Positions 55,201-64,000 of a DNA stretch of 64,000 bases are shown here, piece after piece. The position numbers and the translations under genes were made by a program. A model generated the notes under the pieces. It saw nothing but the letters and a program-made list of their open reading frames with translations, had not been told where the DNA came from and did not search any database. Every line of letters begins with the position of its first letter. Positions within the stretch are counted from its first letter, which is position 1. The DNA comes from Asterias rubens. Its lineage: Eukaryota; Echinodermata; Asteroidea; Forcipulatida; Asteriidae. The stretch covers positions 4,774,001 to 4,838,000 of the forward strand of contig NC_047068.1 of NCBI RefSeq assembly GCF_902459465.1, read 5' to 3'.

Positions 55201-58200
55201 GTTTTATATGGTCACGAGAAAGATGACGTGGTTTTCATCATTCCATCTTGCTCCCTTTATAGGTGTAGTTATAGTTTTATATGGTCACGAGAAAGATGAC
55301 GTGGTTTTCATCATTCCATCTTGCTCCCTTTATAGGTGTAGTTATAGTTTTATATGGTCACGAGAAAGATGACGTGGTTTTCATCATTCCATCTTGCTCC
55401 CTTTATAGGTGTAGTTATAGTTTTATACGGTCACGAGAAAGATGACATGGTTTTCATCATTCCATCTTGCTCCCTTTATAGGTGTAGTTATAGTTTTATA
55501 TGGTCACGAGAAAGATGACGTGGTTTTCATCATTCCATCTTGCTCCCTTTATAGGTGTAGTTATAGTTTTATATGGTCACGAGAAAGATGACGTGGTTTT
55601 CATCATTCCATCTTGCTCCCTTTATAGGTGTAGTTATAGTTTTATATGGTCACGAGAAAGATGACGTGGTTTTCATCATTCCATCTTGCTCCCTTTATAG
55701 GTGTAGTTATAGTTTTATATGGTCACGAGAAAGATGACGTGGTTTTCATCATTCCATCTTGCTCCCTTTATAGGTGTAGTTATAGTTTTATACGGTCACG
55801 AGAAAGATGACGTGGTTTTCATCATTCCATCTTGCTCCCTTTATAGGTGTAGTTATAGTTTTATACGGTCACGAGAAAGATGACATGGTTTTCATCATTC
55901 CATCTTACTCCCTTTATAGGTGTAGTTATAGTTTTATATGGTCACGAGAAAGATGACGTGGTTTTCATCATTCCATCTTGCTCCCTTTATAGGTGTAGTT
56001 ATAGTTTTATATGGTCACGAGAAAGATGACGTGGTTTTCATCATTCCATCTTGCTCCCTTTATAGGTGTAGTTATAGTTTTATACGGTCACGAGAAAGAT
56101 GACATGGTTTTCATCATTCCATCTTGCTCCCTTTATAGGTGTAGTTATAGTTTTATATGGTCACGAGAAAGATGACATGGTTTTCATCATTCCATCTTGC
56201 TCCCTTTATAGGTGTAGTTATAGTTTTATATGGTCACGAGAAAGATGACATGGTTTTCATCGTTCCATCTTGCTCCCTTTATAGGTGTGGTTATAGTTTT
56301 ATACGGTCACGAGAAAGATGACATGGTTTTCATCATTCCATCTTGCTCCCTTTATAGGTGTAGTTATAGTTTTATATGGTCACGAGAAAGATGACGTGGT
56401 TTTCATCATTCCATCTTGCTCCCTTTATAGGTGTAGTTATAGTTTTATATGGTCACGAGAAAGATGACGTGGTTTTCATCATTCCATCTTGCTCCCTTTA
56501 TAGGTGTAGTTATAGTTTTATATGGTCACGAGAAAGATGACATGGTTTTCATCATTCCATCTTGCTCCCTTTATAGGTGTAGTTATAGTTTTATATGGTC
56601 ACGAGAAAGATGACATGGTTTTCATCATTCCATCTTGCTCCCTTTATAGGTGTAGTTATAGTTTTATACGGTCACGAGAAAGATGACATGGTTTTCATCA
56701 TTCCATCTTGCTCCCTTTATAGGTGTAGTTATAGTTTTATATGGTCACGAGAAAGATGACATGGTTTTCATCATTCCATCTTTCTCCCTTTATAGGTGTA
56801 GTTATAGTTTTATACGGTCACGAGAAAGATGACATGGTTTTCATCATTCCATCTTGCTCCCTTTATAGGTGTAGTTATAGTTTTATATGGTCACGAGAAA
56901 GATGACGTGGTTTTCATCATTCCATCTTGCTCCCTTTATAGGTGTAGTTATAGTTTTATATGGTCACGAGAAAGATGACATGGTTTTCATCATTCCATCT
57001 TGCTCCCTTTATAGGTGTAGTTATAATAATAATAATAATAATAATTTATTCATTTATATTGCGCCCATTCTGTAAAATGTAAACAAGCGCATAACAAAAT
57101 AATTATAAAAATATAACATTTTACAACAGGAAAATATACAGCAATCCAAACAAACTGAAAATACAAGAACCTTACAGGACAATCCGAAGAGTAAAAATTG
57201 CAAAACATAAGACAGACCAAAACAAACTATAGTTATAGTTGTATAAGGTCATGAGATATGAAGTGGTTTTCATCATTCCATCTTACTCCCTTTATAGGTG
57301 TGGTTATAGTTGTATACGGTCACGAGAGAGATGATGGGAAGTTTCAAGTGGAAGACTTTTGTACAGCAGACCTCCCAGTGCAGATTCCTCGTACAAATCT
57401 GGACCAAGATAGGTAATGTTACTCTCGTCAAATGCTTTAACTTCATCGTCTATAAATGATTGTGATGGTAAAAAAACAAAACGAAGACATTTTGAAGGAA
57501 ACCTGTTCAAAGGGAACATCAACTGTTAACTGATTTAACTATACTACATTTAGGGAATAATTTTGGCCTATTTAAACTCTCTGTTTAATACCATTTGCAG
57601 TCTGGATGTGACACAGACTGCAACCGGTTTTAAACGGAGTGTACTGTGTTTAATACCGGCCAAGCACATTTTTATTTCCATTCATAAATACCTTTTCTGT
57701 CAAAAAACATCAAAACTTTTGGGTCCAAAAGTTAAAAAAATGCAATAATTGTTCACTGATTTCTTTCAACAAAACACCCCTCAAGCTATGAAATGGTAAG
57801 GCCCTCTGGTAAAAACTCTTTATAAGAAGATTGGCGTGCACGTCACGCGTATCGCGTGATGTGGCACAGATGTTCCAGCCGTTGCTCTCGACCAATAGGA
57901 ATGAAAAACTGTCTTATAAGCACAGGTGCAAGCTCGCGAGTCACGCCCATGTTTTAACACTTCTGGCTTTGGTTATATCATCCGTTTAAACACCCCCACG
58001 TGATGTCCTCTCAACCAATCAAAATCGAGAAACTGTCTGGGTTATTTATGAATGCATATTAAATGTCCATCTCTATTATGTTAACACTGTTCTATGGTTC
58101 TATGTGTTTAGGCATTGTTTTGCACTAATGACTGATAATTTCTCTGGACATCATTTAGGTACATTGTCTTGGTGTCTGGTCTGGGTGTTGGGGAGAAGGG

Positions 58201-61200
58201 TCATCACCTTATGACCCTTCAGCTTCTACTTGATTTAATAACCGGTCAGCTAGGGGGTCCTGAGGAGCAGGAGATGTATTCAAAGGTTGTACGAGTCATT
58301 GTTGCCGGTAATAGTCTCAGTAAGGACACACAGACTGCTGATGCACTCAATACGGTTAGTAGAATACACATTTAACCCCCTCCAATCACTAGCTCCAAGT
58401 TAGTTGACTTGACTTTGTGCAAATTAAATATAATTGAAGTCGCTTTAACTTGATATGATGTGGTCATGTAAATTGTTACTAACCAAATACAGTTGACTCC
58501 CTTTATAACAAGATTGTGGGAACTGTCCAAATTACCCTATAATGGGGCATTGTTATAAGAGAATAGTTAAACAAAAAAACACATAGCAGAAATGATGTTT
58601 TGGACTTTAGAATGTACTCTTTATTATAAAGCAGAACCTTTTTAGAACAGTGCTCTTTCTAACCACTGTAACCTGTTTTCAAGAACTCTTCGGTACGGTA
58701 AACTTACAGGTAGAAAAGCATTATATTGGAGATTTCCTCCCAGTTAGATTGACAAATGTCAAATAAACAACAGATAAAGAAAGGAGAATGTTATAAAATG
58801 CTTTAACAACAACTTTTTGTTAACCTTTTCTTTCCTTAGGCCAAATACTTGAGTCGTAAGGTGAAAGCAGGCACAGTAGAAGCTGTCAAGGCATTGGATG
58901 ATATATTTGCTCAACTTGCTGTAAGACATCAGTTTCTTTCATTTAAAGACAGGGTACACTATTGGTAATTATCAAAGACCAGTCTTCTCACTTTGTGTAT
59001 CCCAAAATAAGCATAAAATAACACATGTGAAAATTTGGGCTCAATTATTCGTCAAAGTAAAAAAAAAAAAAAAAGACAAAACACCTTTGTTGCGTAGAAA
59101 CTTGTGCTTTTAGATATGACTGAGATTCAAATTGTTTTAGTGAAAATTACCCCGTTCTATAATACTACACTACTTCAAAGGGAGTTGTTTCTCACAATGT
59201 GCTATATTATCACTGACTCTCTAGTGTTTCTTACCAAGTAAGTTGTATATGGTTATTAACTTGAAGAGTGACTACCAAAAGTATACCCTGCCTTTAAGAT
59301 TCAACTTGTTGAATATTCTCTATGCATAATGGCTCAGCACATACTGTACATGTATGGTTTGTTAATCTTTGCAAACTACTAAGGAAGTTTATTTATTTAT
59401 TTATTTCCTTTATTTACCCAGGGTGAGCCAAATATTCTCTATGCATAATGGCTCAGCACTAATGTACATGTATGGTTTGTTAATCTTTGCAAACTACTAA
59501 GGAAGTTTATTTATTTATTTATTTCCTTTATTTACCCAGGGTGAGCCAAATCAGTAAACAAACTGGTTTCCATTTGGGCCCTGCGAACAAACTAACATGT
59601 TAAAAGTAAAAAGTTCATGTTGGTGTGATGCAATTTTTTTTGGGTTTAGATCCTATTTATTATAATAATGAGTAGGGTAGATGGCCTTAGCTTTCGATCC
59701 ATATCGGAACCTTCTTCAGATTATTTATTATAAGAACTTATAATAATCATGTGTTAATGAATAAACAGTAACAATAACGAGCAGTGAAAGTTCAAGACCT
59801 TTCTGATGCGACCTCCTGAAATCGCATCTTCCTAAATTAAAAGCTACAATACTTCTGATAGAATGGTTTTCTTTTTCATTTTTCTTTTGACAGAGTTGTG
59901 TTGCTGTTGATGTGATGCCTGGTCCAAATGATCCCTCATTCTGCTTCTTGCCTCAGCAGCCCCTGCATCGATGTATGTTCCCCCAAGCCTCTGTTTATCC
60001 CACAATGCGCTCTGTCACAAACCCATATGAAGCGTGTGTTGATGGTGTTAGGTAGGATAAAACAGTTGCAATGTTACATCCTCAAAATGTACTATACATA
60101 TCTGTTCATATGGAAAGCAGTTTGTTAACTTAAAATTTTAAATTATGTAAAATCCCTGTTGTTAGCAATTGAACTTGTTTTTGTAGTGATTTGTTAATTT
60201 GGACTGCTAATGTATCACTCGCTTTCAGATTTCTAGGGACATCTGGGCAGAACATAACGGACATATTCCAGTATACTGATATGGAGGATGGCATGGAGAT
60301 ATTGGAGGCGACTCTTAAAGCCTGTCATGTAGCACCCACGGCTCCAGATACATTAGGTTTGAAAGCTCTTTAGATTATAAAGCTATTCATTCACAAAGTG
60401 TGGGAAAACAATGTTAAATTGGATGTGCAAGTCTTGAATGTATCAAACACATCTCAAACAAGTCAAATCTTTTAAAAACTTTTTCTTTTGGACAACAAAT
60501 CTTGAAAATAACAAAATACCAATAACAATTTGATGTACAAGTTTGTAATGCAACTAAATTGTTAAAATTTTTAATAAAACAAAAATTGATTTTAGGATGA
60601 GGATGCTTATTTGTTTAGAAACCAATTTGCCAATCACACCTGTTTCATGGTAATTTTGTGATGGCTTCTATACACTTTGGATTTAATCCCTAACATTCAC
60701 TTCTGTCTACTACAGCTTGCTATCCTTACTATGATGAAGATCCATTCATTGTGTCCGAGTGTCCACACGTCTACTTTGCTGGCAACCAGAACAAATTCCA
60801 AAGCAAAATCTGGAAAGGTATTAATTTAATTGGTTTTCTTAAGAACTGTTTTTAGCAATTTTATTTTAAATATCGGGCCAGTAAACTATTTATTTCGAAA
60901 AACTATTTGTTTTAATAGGTGTTATTGGGCGGTTTGGAGTAGGGTATGGGAGGCAAGAACACGCAATGGAGGCAAATTCCTTTGTACCTTCTGAAGAATT
61001 ACACTCTGGCTTGAATAATGTTAGTTATTGTCCACTGTCTTGGAATTGAATAGTTTTCAAAAATGTAATAAGTAGTTTTGAAGTTCTAGTAGTAAATGAT
61101 GTTTTTTGTTGCACCTTTTATTACCATGTTTCTGTGTCTGTCTTTGTAATCACAGGTCAATCTGGGCAGAAGGTTCTACTGATAACAGTTCCACAGTTTA

Positions 61201-61295
61201 TGAGCAGCCATGCCTGTGTGTTATTGAATCTACGCACACTCAGCTGTACACCTCTTGTGTTTTCCAGTGACATCAATCCAAGCAATGCTGAATGA
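52286..61295 (+). CDS. POLD2: POLD2 homologue (DNA polymerase delta regulatory B-subunit), ten coding exons
   Basis: Exons: 52286-52466, 53651-53772, 54122-54245, 57298-57412, 58159-58354, 58840-58920, 59894-60051, 60229-60356, 60716-60817 and 61156-61295. GT-AG junctions with kept phase give 448 residues (human about 469). It starts [10 protein letters not shown]. Family blocks are [33 protein letters not shown] (the OB-fold region), [81 protein letters not shown] and [10 protein letters not shown] (the phosphoesterase-like domain, inactive as usual in B-subunits). It bridges the catalytic subunit and POLD3 in the replicative polymerase delta. Start: the first ATG after a good acceptor at 52153; no conserved residue fixes it. 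Introns 1 and 3 contain large tandem arrays; that in intron 3 copies this gene's own exon 4 start. Confidence 0.95.
52719..53484 (+). repeat. 34-bp tandem array in POLD2 intron 1
   Basis: The unit is CCATGTCAGCCGAGGTCATA plus GGCCCAAATGACAG, with variants CTGAGG, CCTAATGACAG and shorter units. There are about 22 copies over 765 bp. No stable coding is visible. Confidence 0.9.
54319..57025 (+). repeat. 73-bp minisatellite built from the POLD2 exon 4 splice acceptor and first codons
   Basis: Each unit contains the pyrimidine-rich CATCTTGCTCCCTTTATAG acceptor, then GTGTAGTTATAGTTTTATAT and GGTCACGAGAAAGATGAC. This corresponds to the true acceptor at 57297 and the following exon codons for [12 protein letters not shown]. 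The acceptor TAG occurs at 54384 and every 73 bases to 57012, exactly 36 periods without an indel. Variation is limited to a few sites (TATATGG or TATACGG, GACATGG or GACGTGG, TTGCTCC or TTACTCC). A truncated copy precedes it (54319-54383) and a diverged copy (57230-57297) leads to the real exon. Confidence 0.95.
57026..57229 (-). mobile_element. 5'-truncated LINE 3' end inserted in the minisatellite
   Basis: TAGTTATA is duplicated at 57018-57025 and 57230-57237. On the minus strand the insert ends with GCGCAATATAAATGAATAAA then (TTA)n, a typical non-LTR 3' tail. It has no coding. Confidence 0.75.
57590..58056. repeat. Family-D repeat in POLD2 intron 4
   Basis: ATTCATAAATACCTTTTCTG, CAGCCGTTGCTCTCGACCAA, GCAAGCTCGCGAGTCACGCC and TTATTTATGAATG occur in the same order as in the copy at 6388-6613. 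It starts with a hairpin GTCTGGATGTGACACAGAC. Confidence 0.7.
58943..59298. mobile_element. Complete family-A element with both ends
   Basis: The ends TTTAAAGACAGGGTACACTA and TATACCCTGCCTTTAAG are inverted repeats, followed inward by TTGGTAATTA and TAACTTGAAGAGTGACTACC. It is about 355 bp and non-coding. It is in POLD2 intron 6 and is the best reference copy of the family in this window. Confidence 0.75.
59312..59549. repeat. 119-bp tandem duplication carrying a LINE-like tail
   Basis: AATATTCTCTATGCATAATG recurs at 59312 and 59431. Each copy ends in TTTATTTATTTATTTCCTTT and ACCCAGGGTGAGCC, which on the minus strand looks like a LINE 3' end. Confidence 0.75.
59690..59720 (-). repeat. Second Penelope-like terminal signature
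   Basis: The minus strand reads CTGAAGAAGGTTCCGATATG then GATCGAAAGC, again CTGANGA, a short hairpin, then GAAA. It is in POLD2 intron 6 with no RT nearby. Confidence 0.4.
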
Positions 61296-61929
61296 ACGCA
61301 TCAGTGTCTACCAGTACTGTCCGATACTGTGTATATCGCTTTTACAATATCTAACATCACTGGCTCAGCCAGAAGGAAGCTGTAAAGAAACTTTTTGCTT
61401 GTCAGGTTTCTTTTCATAAATAATAAGGTTGCCAGTCATAAACACTGCAAGTAACGAGGTAGGGGTCCATAGGCTTGGTTACATGACGAGGGAGTGGCCT
61501 AATCTTGGGTATATTTCAAGGCTGCATTGGAAATCACATGGTAGGAGCCTAGAATTGGTCATATTGCAAGCCTATTGGAAATCGGCTTGGTCACACTGCA
61601 AATTACATGTCATGGCTATTGTTGTGCTTCGGTAGTTTTGTAGGCCCTTGTCTAAATCTGAATTCTATTCAGCATCCTAATGACAAAGCATCTTAATGGA
61701 AACCTCACTTCATTAGAGAAGACAATGAATCTTGTCTCTATGTGCAAATGTCTACAAATCTTTTCCAAGTAACAATACTGAACAAGATAAACCTGGTTGC
61801 AGTTACTCAATTGAGCAGGTTGATGCTCAAAGTCAATAATGGCGTTTTGGAAAACTTTTGTTTAATTTAGCTTCTTACTGGTAAATTGTATAATATTCTA
61901 TTTCTCTAGACTATAGCAATTATGCTTGG
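61296..61929 (+). other. POLD2 3' untranslated region
   Basis: Non-coding sequence after the TGA stop up to the AATAAA at 61930. It contains a local near-repeat (GCCTATTGGAAATCGGCTTG region, 61530-61600). Confidence 0.45.
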
Positions 61930-61939
61930 AATAAATAAA
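61930..61939 (+). terminator. Candidate polyadenylation signal for POLD2
   Basis: AATAAATAAA lies 635 bases after the stop. It is the first plus-strand hexamer in this 3' region. Confidence 0.5.
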
Positions 61940-62329
61940 TATTCTATTCTCAAGACTTATGTGTACTATCCTTATGTATTTTATTTGAGTCATTACTATC
62001 AAATTAAAACAACATTTAACATATTACTTTTTTAAATCAATGAAAATTTGTCCCATTATAATAAATGTGTTTTATTAGTGGCATTGAAGAGGTGGTTTTG
62101 CCAAAGTAATTGGGTTTCAAATTAAAAACAATTCCTTATCTGAATCAACCTCTGAACTGCAAGTGATTGGATTTGTTTCTGTGATTGCAATTAGCAACTG
62201 GGCTGTCGTGACTGTCTTCAATGAAATTGGATGTCGGGTTTCAACTGCTTTGTCTTGATATTCACAGGAATGAAAATTGTAGTATAAGAAGAAAGGTTCT
62301 TTGCTTTATTTGTTTGAAATTCTTCATCA

Positions 62330-62480
62330 TTGCACGGTCGGGTTGTCATATTCGGGCTTTGGTTCAAATCCTGCTGGGGGTACAGATAGTATTTTCAGCT
62401 AGTCCCCTGATTACTCGTGTTTCCACTGGAAACTCCAGTTTCCTCCCACATCTAAAACTGAAACTGTTTTTGGTTTTTTT
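62330..62480 (+). repeat. SINE-like sequence
   Basis: A B-box-like GGTTCAAATCCTGC at 62360 is followed by TTTCCTCCCACATCTAAAAC and a T-rich end. The A box is weak (CACGGTCGGGTTGTCAT). It lies between POLD2 and GET4. Confidence 0.4.
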
Positions 62481-63130
62481 CTTGAGTCTCTCAATATGGA
62501 CTGTTTTTAGATTTTCTAGTGATTACATTTGCTTATCTTGAGTCCGTGGCTTCACAACTGGAATTCATTCATTGAATGAAACCTTTCTGTCCCGACTAAT
62601 GTTCAGAAATTTTACCCCACCGGCACTATCGAAACACCAATACATGTATAGTCTTAACATGATTTTGTCCATGACTTTTAGGAGTATTTGCTTTAATGGC
62701 TATGAAAGAGGTTCTCCAAGGTGAAATAGAGTTTTGTGATGTATCACAGGTCAACCATGGATAAATTTATTCCTCAATGGGTCAACAGAAGTGTCCTTAT
62801 GAAAGTGGAACAAAATATATAATCTTTACTTAATTTTGATCATTGTTTTGAATTTTGCTATTTTCCTTGTTTGATCATTAAGAGGGAAATGTTCTTCCCG
62901 GTAATTTTGTTGAAATTAGATCGAAAGAACTAGCTTACAAATTCTAAATTTTCTTGGCTGGGAGTGAACCGTTCAACAATCACTGTTGCTGTATCGGTAT
63001 TCTCGATACCAGCTCATATCAACCTCGTGTTCATATTCAACCATTTAATTTTCCCCACATTGAAAACCTGAATGGGGAGTAAAAACGTGGGAACGAGATC
63101 AACTTATACATGTATTTTACACTGTCGCGT

Positions 63131-63139
63131 ATATATATA
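63131..63139 (+). promoter_or_regulatory. Candidate TATA box for GET4
   Basis: ATATATATA lies 46 bases before the GET4 start codon. It is placed by motif and position only. Confidence 0.3.
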
Positions 63140-63184
63140 GTGTACGAAGTGTGTACATAAGATTACTGATGAACCAACAACATC

Positions 63185-63294
63185 ATGGCGGCTGCTGGAA
63201 GAGGAACTTCTCGTGTTTTGCAAAAACTAAAGCACAATGTGGAAGAAGGAAACTACTATGAAGCGCATCAAATGTATAGAACTCTTTATCACAG
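63185..63294 (+). CDS. GET4: GET4 homologue, first exon only
   Basis: The exon begins ATCATGG (good start context) and encodes [20 protein letters not shown], then [16 protein letters not shown], ending with a GTAAGA donor at 63295 after a split arginine codon. [13 protein letters not shown] is the highly conserved N-terminal signature of GET4 (TRC35 in animals). This alpha-solenoid protein joins BAG6 and UBL4A and hands tail-anchored membrane proteins to the GET3 ATPase in the cytosol. The rest of the gene lies beyond the window. The call rests on 36 residues, but the block is distinctive. Confidence 0.85.
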
Positions 63295-63692
63295 GTAAGA
63301 GAACATTTTTCTTTTGTACCAAAAAAACAAGTAGGCCTAGGTATGTTTTCCAGTGTTTTTCGCGAGTGAATTTTTTGTCCCTTTCCTTTGCTTTGATTTT
63401 GTGTGTGGAGGTGTGTCCCGCTGTTGTTTTTATGAAACTTGTACTAAAGTGACGTACGTGTACACAAAAATACAAGCTACAAAATCCTATTTAAACTTAT
63501 TCTCCTTCACTTTAGTTAGTCTTTATTCACAATTCAGTCCAATTTGTTCATAAATTTAAGGTTATGCCTACAGCCTTACACTTACAGGTCCATGCATTGC
63601 ATGTGTGCGGGTAAGACTCTAGTCTAGTGTAAGAGTTATTTACACTTTTTTACTCTTTCCAAACCAAACCTAATCTTGCCAAAATTGGGCTC

Positions 63693-64000
63693 GGAAAAGT
63701 TTCCACCACTTGGCGCCACCACTTTTTCAATCGATCTGAAATAATATGGTATGAAGGTAGACCCATGAATGAGTAACTGGGGTGCTGTACTCCTTTTTTC
63801 GAAATTTTGACATTCTCGGTCATACTAGCACGACCGAGAATGTCAAAATTTCGAAAAAAGGAGTACAGAACAGCGCCCCAGTTACTGGGTCTAGGGCTAG
63901 TAGTAGTATGAAGGTAGCTCCATGATCTAATTTACCTCACTGAGAATATCCCTTTTTGTAAAAATGAGTAAAAAAGTGGTGGTGCCATACAGAAAGTTAT
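63693..64000. mobile_element. Family-B element with a nested family-C element (63758-63893), GET4 intron 1
   Basis: Host ends are GGAAAAGTTTCC...GGCGCCACCACTTTTTCA at 63693 and AAAAAGTGGTGGTGCCATAC near the window end. The inner element runs from TAGACCC (63758) to GGGTCTA (63893), with GACCGAGAATGTCAAAATTT and its complement inside. TATGAAGG occurs on both sides (63750 and 63908), a possible 8-base duplication, if the inner element extends to about 63906. Confidence 0.8.

Noticed and set aside
54371-57012. Each minisatellite unit as a true extra POLD2 exon
   Set aside because: The 38-base piece shifts frame and has only a weak GTGGTT donor. The exon at 57298-57412 alone restores the conserved POLD2 sequence and phase.
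62221-62541. 106-codon open frame between POLD2 and GET4
   Set aside because: It overlaps SINE-like sequence, is low in conserved residues and has no fitting exon structure.

Overview
This is a window of an animal nuclear genome: AT-rich, intron-rich and full of repeats. It is most likely from an echinoderm, and I lean towards a sea star because of the short palindromic repeat families and the LINE types. That placement is inference from pattern memory, not from a search. No bacterial or organelle features are present. Six protein-coding genes can be rebuilt exon by exon; every junction is GT-AG, and reading phase is kept across each one. They are CCDC137 (+, 2.6-7.6 kb), TMEM104 (+, 9.7-25.9 kb), IQCK (-, 28.6-39.8 kb), a NERD-domain nuclease-like gene (-, 43.5-45.3 kb), POLD2 (+, 52.3-61.3 kb) and the first exon of GET4 (+, 63.2 kb, running off the window).

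Layout. CCDC137 and TMEM104 follow one another on the plus strand. TMEM104 and IQCK converge tail to tail near 28.1 kb, where plus- and minus-strand AATAAA signals lie about 40 bases apart. IQCK and the NERD gene are both on the minus strand. The NERD gene and POLD2 diverge from a 46-51 kb spacer bounded by two inverted copies of one short element. GET4 follows POLD2. The genes do not form a pathway; they are housekeeping or ciliary genes (nucleolar protein, membrane transporter-like protein, IQ-motif protein, PD-(D/E)xK nuclease fold, DNA polymerase delta subunit, tail-anchored-protein targeting factor).

Repeats fill most of the remainder. There are tandem arrays with units of 51, 47, 44, 54, 34 and 73 bases, at least ten families of short inverted-terminal-repeat or palindromic elements, tRNA-derived SINE pieces, and several LINEs. 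The best LINE (30447-34367, minus) is almost full length, has a 14-base target-site duplication, and carries an intact endonuclease and reverse transcriptase interrupted by two nonsense codons. All four LINE insertions whose boundaries can be read lie inside tandem arrays.

The most unusual structure is in POLD2 intron 3. A 73-base minisatellite, with 36 exact periods, is built from the 3' splice site and first codons of the following exon, so 37 decoy splice acceptors precede the real one. A similar but smaller event occurred in TMEM104 intron 3, where the array carries two extra copies of that intron's own 5' splice site.
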